Shown here: positions 8,140-16,253 of the stretch, in pieces
Layout: each line of letters begins with the position of its first letter
Numbering within the stretch: the stretch's first letter is position 1
Source: a virus
Virus record (IMG/VR): IMGVR_UViG_3300027129_000008
Span: 1-60,824 of that record
Reading direction: 5' to 3' (one strand)
Length of the DNA stretch: 60,824 bases
The notes under the pieces: model-generated
Databases searched by the model: none
Told to the model about the DNA's origin: nothing
The model's input: only the letters and a program-made list of their open reading frames with translations
Made by a program: the position numbers and the translations under genes

Positions 8140-8556
8140 TTAGAAGCTACCACTACCGCTTTGGCTACCGCTAAATGAACCAGTAGCACAACAATCAACA
8201 CCCAATATTGGACAGAAGTATCCAAGTAGTTTCCATGTGGTAGGGCCAGCAGCTGTTTTAACCCAAGAGGCTTTCTTGTTGATGCCTTGGGTTAAAACAT
8301 ACTGTGTTTTTTTAGTAAGATCGGGAAATTGATCTGATAATGAATTAAAATCTGCGTCTGTATTTGCTCTATACCAGATTAAATTGTCATTTTTAATGAG
8401 CAAATCACCAGGATCACCAGTGAATACACCTTCAGGAGAAGTATCTTTTTCCGTCGTTGTTCTAGCAGACTTAGCAAATTGCGTCAGCTTAGATACAAAT
8501 TTCTGATATCTATCTGCAAACGTATAATTGACGGACGGATTTTTACTTTTTCCCAT
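8140..8556 (-). CDS. Hypothetical, possibly virion-associated protein
   Basis: A 138-residue protein that I do not recognise. The N-terminus is basic (KNPSVNYTFADRYQKF), the middle contains a WYRANTDADF segment that may be a small beta domain, and the C-terminus is Gly/Ser-rich (SFSGSQSGSGSF) after a CCATG cysteine pair. A Ser/Gly tail and the late-type motif 11 bases upstream suggest a late or structural protein. The -35 of the uvdE promoter abuts its stop codon. Confidence 0.55.
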   Translation of the reverse strand: MGKSKNPSVNYTFADRYQKFVSKLTQFAKSARTTTEKDTSPEGVFTGDPGDLLIKNDNLIWYRANTDADFNSLSDQFPDLTKKTQYVLTQGINKKASWVKTAAGPTTWKLLGYFCPILGVDCCATGSFSGSQSGSGSF

Positions 8557-8567
8557 GCCTTTACCAT

Positions 8568-8576
8568 AATAAATAG
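8568..8576 (-). promoter_or_regulatory. Late-type motif (variant CTATTTATT)
   Basis: Coding-strand CTATTTATT, 11 bases upstream of the start at 8556; an AAAGG SD lies in between. Confidence 0.4.
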
Positions 8577-8584
8577 TAAAAATC

Positions 8585-9766
8585 TCATCTTCCTACTTCA
8601 CCAAAGTAAAGTTTTTTTGAGTCTTCATAAGACATTCCGATCATTTTATTGTAATACAGAACGTCTCCCTTCAATCGATTCTCACTTTTGAGAGTCTTGT
8701 ATCTCGCAATCGCCTTTTGTCTCCACCAATCAATAATGTATTTTTCATTGTAAATTGGATTCAACTCTAGCTTGCTTTCTTCAATTTCTCCTTTTAGGAA
8801 ATCCCTACTATTACGATAGGGACAAGCATAGTATGTTCCACGTTCATATCCATGGACATATTCAGCTGCTTTAATTTCACACTGAGAGAAAATCATGCTC
8901 AACACACGATTCTTGGCACCAGTTACAGGTCCACTAACACCTTCTTTTTGGGTCATTGCCTGTTTGTATTTGTCAGCCTTGTTCTCTTTAATCCAGTCAT
9001 GCCATACCTTGTAAATGTCATCGTCTGGCTTGATAGTCATTTTACCACTACTAGTTCCACACTTGTGCCACCATTTAAGACTATTATACATACTGTAACT
9101 GCCATATAGACTGGTTGTGGTAATACCAGCCAGAGTTTGCCCATACAACTGCTTCCAAAGATTTCTTACAGTTTCACCAGTTACTAACCCCGCAATCAAC
9201 TTTCCACCCAAGAAGTTGTATCCAAATGGTTGGGTAGACATAATACAACTACCAATTGCACTGTTGTTCAGCTTCTTACATTTTAGTTTTGCATCGGGAG
9301 TCCAACCAATATAGTTATCACGATCAGTAATTGTAATAACATCACTGGACATACTAATAACACCAAGATATCTAGGATTATCTTTGTTGCCATCGCTAAT
9401 CAACAATTTGATGAATCTGCCTGGGGTTTGATCATATGCCATTGTATGAACAAACGTTCTAAGCATTACCCATTCAGTATCCAGTGCAGTATTATCTACA
9501 TGAACTACTGTTGGATTAATACTTTCAATTTCCTTAATAGTGGCTGCTTCATCATTTAGATCTGTGGGTGTCCAAATCTTGTTTCTGGCAATTGCTGCTC
9601 GTTCAGAATAATGATTTAATTCTTGCAGTTCGACCCACTTCTTGTAGAAGGTTTGTTCTTCTACAGACATCGACTTGAGATAATTGAGATTGTCAATTAG
9701 TTTCTTCTTGTTTGTCTCATAGTCGAATTGTTCGATTCCACTAAAATATTCTTGTAATACGTCCAT
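8585..9766 (-). CDS. DUF4338 / DruA-like protein
   Basis: Residues about 115-245 follow the DUF4338 pattern known from DruA of the Druantia defence system: LGVISMSSD (134-142), RDNYIGWT (149-156), a run containing KKLNNSAIGSCI, then LWKQLYG and TTSLYG (217-222), and a basic aromatic LKWWHKCGTSSGK. DruA's fold is not well characterised and the molecular activity is unknown. The rest of Druantia (DruB-E, a large helicase) is not here. The N-terminal 110 residues and the C-terminal 130 residues (with a CPYRNSRDF segment) have no match I recognise. No late motif points at this gene. Confidence 0.6.
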   Translation of the reverse strand: MDVLQEYFSGIEQFDYETNKKKLIDNLNYLKSMSVEEQTFYKKWVELQELNHYSERAAIARNKIWTPTDLNDEAATIKEIESINPTVVHVDNTALDTEWVMLRTFVHTMAYDQTPGRFIKLLISDGNKDNPRYLGVISMSSDVITITDRDNYIGWTPDAKLKCKKLNNSAIGSCIMSTQPFGYNFLGGKLIAGLVTGETVRNLWKQLYGQTLAGITTTSLYGSYSMYNSLKWWHKCGTSSGKMTIKPDDDIYKVWHDWIKENKADKYKQAMTQKEGVSGPVTGAKNRVLSMIFSQCEIKAAEYVHGYERGTYYACPYRNSRDFLKGEIEESKLELNPIYNEKYIIDWWRQKAIARYKTLKSENRLKGDVLYYNKMIGMSYEDSKKLYFGEVGR

Positions 9767-9773
9767 ATTTATA
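9765..9773 (+). promoter_or_regulatory. Late-type motif ATATTTATA (+ strand)
   Basis: 12 bases upstream of the ATG at 9786; it overlaps the start codon region of the divergent DUF4338 gene. Confidence 0.5.
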
Positions 9774-9785
9774 AACTAGTATACC

Positions 9786-10025
9786 ATGAAGTTTAAAAAG
9801 ATCAATCCAAAAGAAGAAACGTTTTTTGTATTCGAAACGAGTCAAAGATCTTTTAGTATATTTGACAGTCAATTGGATGAACCTATCTATTATGGTAGTT
9901 GGAACATGTGTGAAGGTGTTGTTAAAAACATCAAAAAACACATGAAAGATGCTTCTATCTATTACTACTCAAAAGAAAAAAGCGGACAGCTTAAGCTAAG
10001 TCCGCTTTGGTCTCACAATATTTGA
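9786..10025 (+). CDS. Small hypothetical protein on the + strand
   Basis: A 79-residue protein with a plausible small alpha/beta composition (FFVFETSQRSFSIFDSQ, then IYYGSW and a helical KNIKKHMK). I do not recognise it. It is the only + strand gene inside the left - strand block. Support comes from the late-type motif directly upstream and sensible composition. It is convergent with the 123-residue gene to the right, and the terminator of that gene lies inside its last codons. A competing - strand frame (9741-9941) overlaps the DUF4338 start and is less convincing. Confidence 0.5.
   Translation: MKFKKINPKEETFFVFETSQRSFSIFDSQLDEPIYYGSWNMCEGVVKNIKKHMKDASIYYYSKEKSGQLKLSPLWSHNI
9972..10008 (-). 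terminator. Rho-independent terminator for the 10034-10405 gene
   Basis: 9-bp stem (9979-9987 with 10000-10008) followed on the - strand by TTTTTTCTTTT. It lies in the 3' end of the convergent + gene. Confidence 0.8.
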
Positions 10026-10033
10026 ATCAACTA

Positions 10034-10405
10034 TTACACAGACATAGTGACGTTCTGTGAATTGGTTGACTCAGCAATCGTGACAACAGACTCTTCCTTA
10101 GAAGCATTGACAGTCAAAACATTGACACTCAATCCATCCTTCAGCACAACACCCTTACTCTTTGCTTCTGCAATATGTTCTTGAGTAATAGGTGAACATG
10201 CTAACACCAAACGAGGACGACCCTTACCATTGTGAAGATATCCAACCTCCGAAACCATGTTATCAGAGATCGCCTTCTTGAGTCGAACTCGCAACGTGAT
10301 GTTGACAAACTCGGGATTCTTCTGGTTCAGTTCCTCAATTGTGAAGATATTCTTCGGCCAATTAACGGTGAGGTTTGTCTTGTTCTTACGATCAGTCTTT
10401 TTCAT
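10034..10405 (-). CDS. Hypothetical protein, monocistronic early-type unit
   Basis: A 123-residue protein. After a basic N-terminus (MKKTDRKNKTNLTVNWPK), FTIEELNQKNPEFVNITLRVRLKKAI looks like a small DNA-binding or capping helix region. The C-terminal half is a beta-rich stretch with a hydrophilic end. I do not recognise the family. It has its own promoter (10463-10491), a 5' hairpin, SD AAAGGAT and its own terminator, so it is a separate, probably strongly expressed, unit. Confidence 0.6.
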   Translation of the reverse strand: MKKTDRKNKTNLTVNWPKNIFTIEELNQKNPEFVNITLRVRLKKAISDNMVSEVGYLHNGKGRPRLVLACSPITQEHIAEAKSKGVVLKDGLSVNVLTVNASKEESVVTIAESTNSQNVTMSV

Positions 10406-10440
10406 TTTTTATCCTTTCTTGTATTTATGTTTATAGTTTA

Positions 10441-10453
10441 GGTATGATATACC
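10441..10453 (-). promoter_or_regulatory. 5' mRNA hairpin
   Basis: GGTAT-ATC-ATACC on the - strand, within a few bases of the predicted +1 of the promoter at 10463. Likely a 5' stability hairpin. Confidence 0.4.
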
Positions 10454-10462
10454 TGTGTTTAA

Positions 10463-10491
10463 ATTATATCAGAAGAGTTGTTATACGTCAA
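10463..10491 (-). promoter_or_regulatory. Sigma70-like promoter with extended -10
   Basis: TTGACG (10486-10491), 17-base spacer, TGATATAAT ending at 10463. The -35 overlaps the last codons of the VWA gene. Confidence 0.7.
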
Positions 10492-12580
10492 CACTTTCCA
10501 ACATCTTTTTATTGAGCGTGTTCACAATCTGATTGATATTTTCAACATTAATAAACACACCATCCTTGCCATACATGGTTTTGAACATATTAGCAGATTG
10601 TGGCGGAACAGTGTTATTTTCACTAATGAAGTAAGAAATAACCCGATAGTTCATGCTACGAATCTTGTTAACTTGTTTTCTGGTATGAGAAGCAGCATCA
10701 GCACCACTATATGCAACGGGTATCTGAACGCTTTCGCCGTTGAAAGAAAAACATGGTTCGCCATCAGAAATATTGATGAAGTAGCTGTCCATATCAGCCC
10801 CACCTTCAGGCATTTCTTTCATGATTGCCTCAAAACTCAATCCTTCGGGAGTCAACCCGTCTGGATGAATAAAAGCAAACAAATTCTTGATCTTGACAAT
10901 CTTATCCTTATTGGAATCATATGCCATCACAACATACGGCATCTTATCCATAGTAGACCTAAAACTAATGGTGACACGAATGTTTTCCAACATACTGGCA
11001 GCCTTAGCAATTGAAGTGCAAAGAAGCATAGTCTTATTCCACTTGCTTCCTCTCATACTAGCACTAGCATCAACACTGATATGAAAGTTCATCTTCTTGT
11101 ATTTAGAAGTAGCAGTAGTGTAAAAGATGTTTTCTGCATCAAAACCCAACTCATGGATAATACGCTTGTCAAGCCGTCCAGTTTCCCTGCGAGTAAACTT
11201 TTCAACATTTACTTCGTTACGAAATTGAAGACGCTTACCAATCTTGGTTCCAAGACTAATACCACGATCAATGATTTTCTGTAGCTCAATAACTTGAGGA
11301 ATAGAAGACACATCCTTGTATCCATACCAAGACCTAACAGGTCCAAGCGGAAACTCTTCAGACATAGCCAGTTCCTTAGTAAGGTTCTTGACCAAAATAC
11401 ATTCAATAGCGCCAACGTTGTTCTGACTAATAACATATTCGTTACCAACGTCGATCAGATCAATTTGACTACGTTCCAATATATTAAGAACCTGATTCTC
11501 CTTCTTGGAAACCTTCTTCTTCTTAAGATTACCAGAAACAAATTCCTTCTGCTTTTCAAAAGCCCTTGCAATCTTGCTCTTCTTGGTTTGAGACACACTA
11601 TCATCATCGCCAACATTAGTATTGGCAGTAGGTGCATCCGTTGTCTCTACAGAGGTAGTATCGCCACCAAGAGCATCTTCTTCATCTTTAGGATTAACCT
11701 TGTCAGACTTTTCACCAGATTCAACCTTGGTTTCTTGACCCTTGGAATCCTCATTTTGTCCGTCGCCACCAGAAGCATTGACATCCATCTTGGGTTGAGG
11801 AACCATCTTAGCTTCGTTGATGTTCTTGAATATAATTGTAGCAACTTCAAACGCACACTCAAGACGAGACATACCAGTGTCCAATCGACTGATGTTTGTC
11901 AAATTGATAGTCTTGGCAATTTCATACAGACCAGGCAAAGCATCCAGATCAGTATACTTATTGGTGATATTGATGATACGATATATGTATGACTCAGTGT
12001 TAAGCGACCTGTATAGGTTGCTCTTGAGTCCATCATCAATGATACTGGTGTTGAAATACTTGTCGTAAAGCGCCTCATAGTAACCTCGGTAACCAGGCGC
12101 ATTCTTGTATACAGTGTAGTCAATGTATCGGTCTTCGATAATATTGAACAAAGTCTTACAGACGTTTGCCACTTCCTCCTTGGAAATGTTCAGGTTAATG
12201 GCACAGTCATAGATTTCTCTAGGAACCTTCTGCCACAAAGTCTTATACAAATCAAAATCAGAATAACAGATGTGGCTGCCTTCATGCAGCGCCAATCCGA
12301 CAGCCACATCAAAGTTATTCTTTTCATTAACATCAGCACCAATATACACGGTCTTACCGTCAGTCATACTAACGTTTTGATCGTTAAACATGACGGGAAT
12401 GTTTCTACTGGTGAGAATTGACACGTAGTTAGAAATAGCCCTACGTGCGGCCGACAACCTAATTAGGTGAGCAGTCGTTTCAGTCTGGGCACTAGAAAGA
12501 TCAAGATCATCGGATTCGTCTGTAAAATCCCAATCCATGTCATAATCCTTCATCCAGAAGTCGCTGTGTTGCTTTCCCAT
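10481..12580 (-). CDS. VWA-domain protein with HExxH motif (partner of the AAA+ ATPase)
   Basis: 699 residues in three parts. Near the N-terminus, GLALHEGSHICYSD holds a zinc-protease-like HExxH (His99-His103). Residues about 270-350 are an acidic, low-complexity linker (TKVESGEKSDKV, DAPTANTNVGDDDS). The C-terminal third is a von Willebrand A domain with the MIDAS start DASASM (about residue 505), later TPEG and ISDGEP. It resembles CobT-like VWA proteins. Together with the MoxR-like AAA+ gene immediately upstream (31 bases apart), it forms the usual MoxR-VWA pair, which remodels or activates metal-dependent targets. A VWA partner carrying an HExxH is unusual. Target not known. Confidence 0.8.
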   Translation of the reverse strand: MGKQHSDFWMKDYDMDWDFTDESDDLDLSSAQTETTAHLIRLSAARRAISNYVSILTSRNIPVMFNDQNVSMTDGKTVYIGADVNEKNNFDVAVGLALHEGSHICYSDFDLYKTLWQKVPREIYDCAINLNISKEEVANVCKTLFNIIEDRYIDYTVYKNAPGYRGYYEALYDKYFNTSIIDDGLKSNLYRSLNTESYIYRIINITNKYTDLDALPGLYEIAKTINLTNISRLDTGMSRLECAFEVATIIFKNINEAKMVPQPKMDVNASGGDGQNEDSKGQETKVESGEKSDKVNPKDEEDALGGDTTSVETTDAPTANTNVGDDDSVSQTKKSKIARAFEKQKEFVSGNLKKKKVSKKENQVLNILERSQIDLIDVGNEYVISQNNVGAIECILVKNLTKELAMSEEFPLGPVRSWYGYKDVSSIPQVIELQKIIDRGISLGTKIGKRLQFRNEVNVEKFTRRETGRLDKRIIHELGFDAENIFYTTATSKYKKMNFHISVDASASMRGSKWNKTMLLCTSIAKAASMLENIRVTISFRSTMDKMPYVVMAYDSNKDKIVKIKNLFAFIHPDGLTPEGLSFEAIMKEMPEGGADMDSYFINISDGEPCFSFNGESVQIPVAYSGADAASHTRKQVNKIRSMNYRVISYFISENNTVPPQSANMFKTMYGKDGVFINVENINQIVNTLNKKMLESVDV

Positions 12581-12611
12581 AAATTAAGTCGGTTAATTGT
12601 TGTTTATACTA

Positions 12612-13592
12612 TTAGAACGGAACCTGATTGTTTTCCTTGATAGGATCGTTGAACAGATTGGTCTTGGATTCAGTCTTGATATACTTTTGAACAAGCTGTT
12701 TCACATAGGTCCGTTCACTGTCAACGCCACCATCGTCACTGAAATTAGGATAAATGGTAGTCTCGGCAATTTCAAGCAAATTAAATCCGTCAACAATAAG
12801 TTCAGCAATCTCGACGGTTGAACGAGTAGGAAGAAAGTTGGTAATCTTGCTATCTTCCAACTTGACTTGCTTGCGGGTGTGATCCGCAATGTCACAGACG
12901 GCATTAAGCATATCAAGCTTATCTACATCAGTGATATCAAATCGAGACTTCAACAGTTCAAACTCACTGGCACGATCCAGAGGAGTCATTTCGATCTTGA
13001 CTGGGAAACGTGAAAGCAAAGCACGGTCCATAACACGGGTAGCGGTGTATTCATTACCAACGTTTGCAGTAGCAATAAATGTGACCCCATCCGCAACCTT
13101 CACAATTTCACTATCTTCCTTCTCATCAAGACGAAGATAACGTTGAAGGTCATCAAGAACGGTCATAAGAATATTAACACCATCGTGATGAGAACGAGAA
13201 ATTTCATCAAGAAGAATGATGGCGTTGGGAGTGCGAATAGCCTTAACAAAGCTGGACTCCTTGAAGAAGGTTCCACTAGACTTGTCGAAGTGCGTATTTC
13301 CAATAAGAGATGCACGGGCATCTTGAGTAGCTCCAAGATTGAAGTAGAAAAACTTGTTTTCCTTACCAACAACCTTGGCAACAGTTTGAGCAGCAAGAGT
13401 CTTGCCGCAACCAGTGGGTCCAAGAAGAAGAATGTTCTTGCCACGAATTGTGGACCGAACCATATACTTCCACTTGACATCATCCATAATCAGAGAAGAT
13501 GGACGCAAATCCTTGCACGTATCAAGGAACTTCTTAATATCAAAATTCGCCGTCACGGTCAAATTCATTTCATTGCCTTTTTTGTTTTTCAT
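12612..13592 (-). CDS. MoxR/CobS-type AAA+ ATPase
   Basis: About 326 residues. Walker A is LLLGPTGCGKT, Walker B is AIILLDEISRS, and the sensor 1 segment is VTFIATANVG, followed by an arginine finger in ALLSRFPV. The order and the absence of extra domains fit the MoxR/CobS class, also found in T4-like cyanophages. The mRNA start from the promoter at 13613-13640 is near 13606. I use the ATG at 13592; the ATG at 13568 has the better SD (AAAAAAGG) and is equally possible. It is followed by the VWA gene as one operon. Confidence 0.85.
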   Translation of the reverse strand: MKNKKGNEMNLTVTANFDIKKFLDTCKDLRPSSLIMDDVKWKYMVRSTIRGKNILLLGPTGCGKTLAAQTVAKVVGKENKFFYFNLGATQDARASLIGNTHFDKSSGTFFKESSFVKAIRTPNAIILLDEISRSHHDGVNILMTVLDDLQRYLRLDEKEDSEIVKVADGVTFIATANVGNEYTATRVMDRALLSRFPVKIEMTPLDRASEFELLKSRFDITDVDKLDMLNAVCDIADHTRKQVKLEDSKITNFLPTRSTVEIAELIVDGFNLLEIAETTIYPNFSDDGGVDSERTYVKQLVQKYIKTESKTNLFNDPIKENNQVPF

Positions 13593-13612
13593 AGGTGATC
13601 TCAACACCACCT

Positions 13613-13640
13613 ATACTACCACACAGTTTTTGTATGTCAA
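13613..13640 (-). promoter_or_regulatory. Early-type promoter of the AAA+/VWA operon
   Basis: TTGACA (13635-13640), 16-base spacer ending GTGG, TAGTAT (13613-13618). Confidence 0.65.
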
Positions 13641-13644
13641 CACC

Positions 13645-13677
13645 CAAATAAAAAAACCGCTGATTTTGTCAGCGGTT
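13645..13677 (-). terminator. Rho-independent terminator
   Basis: 9-bp stem (13655-13663 with 13669-13677, 5-base loop) with a TTTTTTT run on the - strand. Ends the 13700-14047 gene. Confidence 0.85.
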
Positions 13678-13699
13678 CCTTTTGTTATTTTTAATCAAA

Positions 13700-14047
13700 T
13701 TAACGGTGCCAGTGATGATGGTGATGATATCTGTAAACCGGCGTTGGACAGCCTGGATACACTACCACACTAGGTGACGCATAATAAACAACTGGAGCAG
13801 GCTGCACATAAACAACAGGTGCTGGTTGAACCACTACTGGCTGTTGGACTACCACGGGTTGTTGAACTACTACCGGCTGTTGAACGTAAACCACTTGAGG
13901 AGCAGGATTTACAATCTTATCAATAACATGAACAACAGCTACACCTGTCAAAACCTTACCAACTGTTGCCCATTCGCGATCTCCTGCCTTGACCGTCTGT
14001 GATGCTAATACCGAAGCAAGAGCAACACCCATTACCATTTTAATCAT
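13700..14047 (-). CDS. Exported repeat protein with a histidine-rich end
   Basis: A 115-residue protein with a short signal-peptide-like N-terminus (MIKMVMGVALASVLASQTVKA, cleavage after VKA), so it is probably secreted to the periplasm or surface. Residues 50-75 contain three near-identical VVVQQP repeats, then PAPVVYVQ repeats, and the C-terminus ends YRYHHHHHWHR, a metal-binding type tail. I do not recognise a family; similar Pro/Val/Gln-rich exported proteins occur in bacteria, so lateral acquisition is possible. SD AAAAGGA. It has its own terminator; no clear promoter was found. Confidence 0.65.
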   Translation of the reverse strand: MIKMVMGVALASVLASQTVKAGDREWATVGKVLTGVAVVHVIDKIVNPAPQVVYVQQPVVVQQPVVVQQPVVVQPAPVVYVQPAPVVYYASPSVVVYPGCPTPVYRYHHHHHWHR

Positions 14048-14108
14048 ATATGTCCTTTTAGTTATAATTTAGACCAACGAAGATTGGACGAAGACGGATT
14101 TATGTTAT

Positions 14109-14474
14109 TCAAGCATGTGGAGGGGTTGGTCCACCACCGCCTCCACCCAAGAACTTTGTAAAAACATATGAAAAAAATGCGCCACCAAGAGCAGAAGCGG
14201 TAGTTACCATACCCGCAAGATAATATCTAAAATACTCCAATGCAACCACTTTATTATTAACTTCTGTAATGTTCTTTGTTAACGTTGCGTTGAAGGTGTC
14301 AATTTTATTATCAATCTTTGTTTCTACTTCGTTTATTTTTTTATGCAGCGCACTGTTGTTTTCTTTCTCAGTGTTCTGCATCGTTGTCAACGTTGAATTC
14401 ATCGCCTGTAATTGGGTATTGATTGACGACAATACCGCATCGTAACTATTTGGATTGAATTCTCCGTCTGCCAT
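14109..14474 (-). CDS. Coiled-coil membrane protein with a glycine-rich tail
   Basis: 121 residues: an N-terminal helical/coiled-coil part (about 15-80, with HKKINEVETKIDNKID), one transmembrane helix (about 85-108, LAGMVTTASALGGAFFSYVF), then GGGGGGPTPPHA. Orientation and function are unknown; a coiled coil plus single TM is also the layout of some phage lysis proteins, but there is no further support. It follows the 213-residue gene and precedes the exported protein. Confidence 0.55.
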   Translation of the reverse strand: MADGEFNPNSYDAVLSSINTQLQAMNSTLTTMQNTEKENNSALHKKINEVETKIDNKIDTFNATLTKNITEVNNKVVALEYFRYYLAGMVTTASALGGAFFSYVFTKFLGGGGGGPTPPHA

Positions 14475-14485
14475 AACAATGTATT

Positions 14486-15127
14486 TTACTTTTTACGAGC
14501 CTTACCGCCCTTGGTGTATTTGACTACCAACTTTTGTAGATTCTTTGGTAGCTTTGGAGGTTCATAAGATGGATTCTTAGACTTATGATCTACCTGCTTT
14601 TCAGTCTTTCCAACAGGACGCATAGGTTCAGTTGGATCATCTTTTGGTTCATTCATGGCCTTCGCCTTGATAGACTTTACTACCTTGTTGTCTTTTTCTG
14701 GATCAACCAAGTTTTGTTCTTCTGATGCCTTATCTGCTTTCTTACCACCTTCTTTATCCTTGCTGTTTTCTACATTCTTTTCATAAGCATTATCAACATA
14801 GTTTAGTTCTTTTGAATTCAACCATTCTTTGACATACTTCTTGACATCCTCAAATGGAATATACAAAATCTTTTGACGTTCTACACCGTCTTTAAAGTAT
14901 TGTAAATCGAAGATATCGTGAACTATAGGGCGAATGTTAATGTGATGAGGCTCACATTCGCATACGTTGTAGTTTCCAGCATCGTCAAGAGTAATAGGCT
15001 TCTTGATTTCTTTAGATAAAGATTCCATCATTTCAGCCCAGGTCTTATTAACCTCAGTCGTCTTTTCCTCAATGACCTCTCTTACTATCTTTTTTACAGC
15101 ATTTTTCAGTTGATCTCTATAGTTCAT
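14486..15127 (-). CDS. Charged hypothetical protein
   Basis: 213 residues. The N-terminal 55 residues are a predicted amphipathic helix with many Lys/Glu. Residues 55-110 contain a compact domain (CECEPHHINIRPIVHDIFD, a Cys/His-rich spot). The C-terminal half is a disordered Lys/Glu/Pro-rich region. Family not recognised. It has a late-type motif 14 bases upstream, unlike its metabolic neighbours. Confidence 0.55.
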   Translation of the reverse strand: MNYRDQLKNAVKKIVREVIEEKTTEVNKTWAEMMESLSKEIKKPITLDDAGNYNVCECEPHHINIRPIVHDIFDLQYFKDGVERQKILYIPFEDVKKYVKEWLNSKELNYVDNAYEKNVENSKDKEGGKKADKASEEQNLVDPEKDNKVVKSIKAKAMNEPKDDPTEPMRPVGKTEKQVDHKSKNPSYEPPKLPKNLQKLVVKYTKGGKARKK

Positions 15128-15141
15128 ATGGTAAGTCTATC

Positions 15142-15151
15142 ATATAAATAT
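15142..15151 (-). promoter_or_regulatory. Late-type motif ATATTTATAT
   Basis: 14 bases upstream of the start at 15127. Confidence 0.5.
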
Positions 15152-15179
15152 ACGTCACTCATTAAAAGTGACATATTAT

Positions 15180-16241
15180 TTATAACTTAAATCCGTCGAA
15201 AGCATTCTCTGTAATTGTGTTATCCACACCCTTTACATAGCTACTCAACTCGGTTTCTTGAGGAGCCACTTGAAGCTTCTTACTGTCATAGTAACTGTCC
15301 AACCAACCAGCCAATGGATTGGTCTTGGCATTAGGATACAACTTCTTATATCCGATGCTTTGTAGACGGTTATTAGCCAACCACTCAACGTAGGTGTTCA
15401 AACTATCATTGGTCAATCCAACAAGGTTACCCTTACTGAATAGATAATTAGCCCAGTCCTTTTCAGCCTCTACAGCGATTTTGTATGCTTCGTATACCTT
15501 GTCTTCGGACTTCTTAACAATATCTTGGAATCCTTCTTCCTTGTTTTCACTCAAATAACGAAGAATATTTTGGGTAATAGCAACGTGTAGATTTTCGTCA
15601 CGACTGATGAACTTAATAATCTTGGCATTACCCTCCATCTTTCCACGATATCCAAAGTAAAAACTACAAGCAAACGACACATAGAAAACAAGACCCTCGG
15701 TGATTTGTGTAGCCAAAATAGCATCAAAGATCTGTTGTCGAATGTCATCCTTGTCGGTTGCCAAAAGAGCATCATACTTCTCACTAATAGCCTTGGCTCT
15801 CTTTACAATCTCGGTGTCTTCAAGAATACTATCAAAGAACTTGGTAGCATCTGGATACACGTTGTTGAGAATGTATGTATATGAATTACTGTGAATAGTC
15901 TCAAAGAAACTCCAAGTATTCATACAAATCTCCAACTCGGGATTTGTGACATGCTTCATCATTTGGTGAATACTACGACTCAACATACTGTCGGTCATAG
16001 TTTGAAACTTGAGGTTACTATCGAATACAAATCGTTCTTCATCAGAAAGATTCTTGTAATCACTAATATCCTTCACCAAAGAAACCTCCTGCGGTCTCCA
16101 GAAGAAGTTCAGTTGTTGATCATATAGATCATAAAACTTCGGATACTTTTGTTTGTCATATCGTTGAAGTGACAAGTCCTCTCCCAAGAACAATGGATTC
16201 TTCGTTGCGTCAATATTAGTTTTATTCAATACAGTCTTCAT
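15180..16241 (-). CDS. nrdB: Ribonucleotide reductase class Ia beta subunit (NrdB)
   Basis: 353 residues of the radical-bearing subunit. Diiron ligands and tyrosine are visible: Asp84, Glu114 and His117 with radical Tyr121 in FFETIHSNSY, Glu182, and Glu216/His219 in RDENLH. The C-terminal NAFDGFKL-type tail is the peptide that docks on NrdA. With NrdA it makes dNDPs for phage DNA. SD AAAGGAG, 12 bases after the nrdA stop, so both are co-translated from one message. Confidence 0.95.
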   Translation of the reverse strand: MKTVLNKTNIDATKNPLFLGEDLSLQRYDKQKYPKFYDLYDQQLNFFWRPQEVSLVKDISDYKNLSDEERFVFDSNLKFQTMTDSMLSRSIHQMMKHVTNPELEICMNTWSFFETIHSNSYTYILNNVYPDATKFFDSILEDTEIVKRAKAISEKYDALLATDKDDIRQQIFDAILATQITEGLVFYVSFACSFYFGYRGKMEGNAKIIKFISRDENLHVAITQNILRYLSENKEEGFQDIVKKSEDKVYEAYKIAVEAEKDWANYLFSKGNLVGLTNDSLNTYVEWLANNRLQSIGYKKLYPNAKTNPLAGWLDSYYDSKKLQVAPQETELSSYVKGVDNTITENAFDGFKL

Positions 16242-16253
16242 ATTCTCCTTTCA

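Noticed and set aside
8585-9766. Complete Druantia defence system
   Set aside because: Only the DruA-like gene is present; no helicase or other Dru genes are nearby.
11294-11992. 232-codon + strand frame
   Set aside because: Antisense to the VWA gene; composition is that of a shadow.
10481-13592. Cobalt chelatase (CobS/CobT) for B12 synthesis
   Set aside because: No CobN or other cobalamin genes; only the generic MoxR-VWA architecture is supported.
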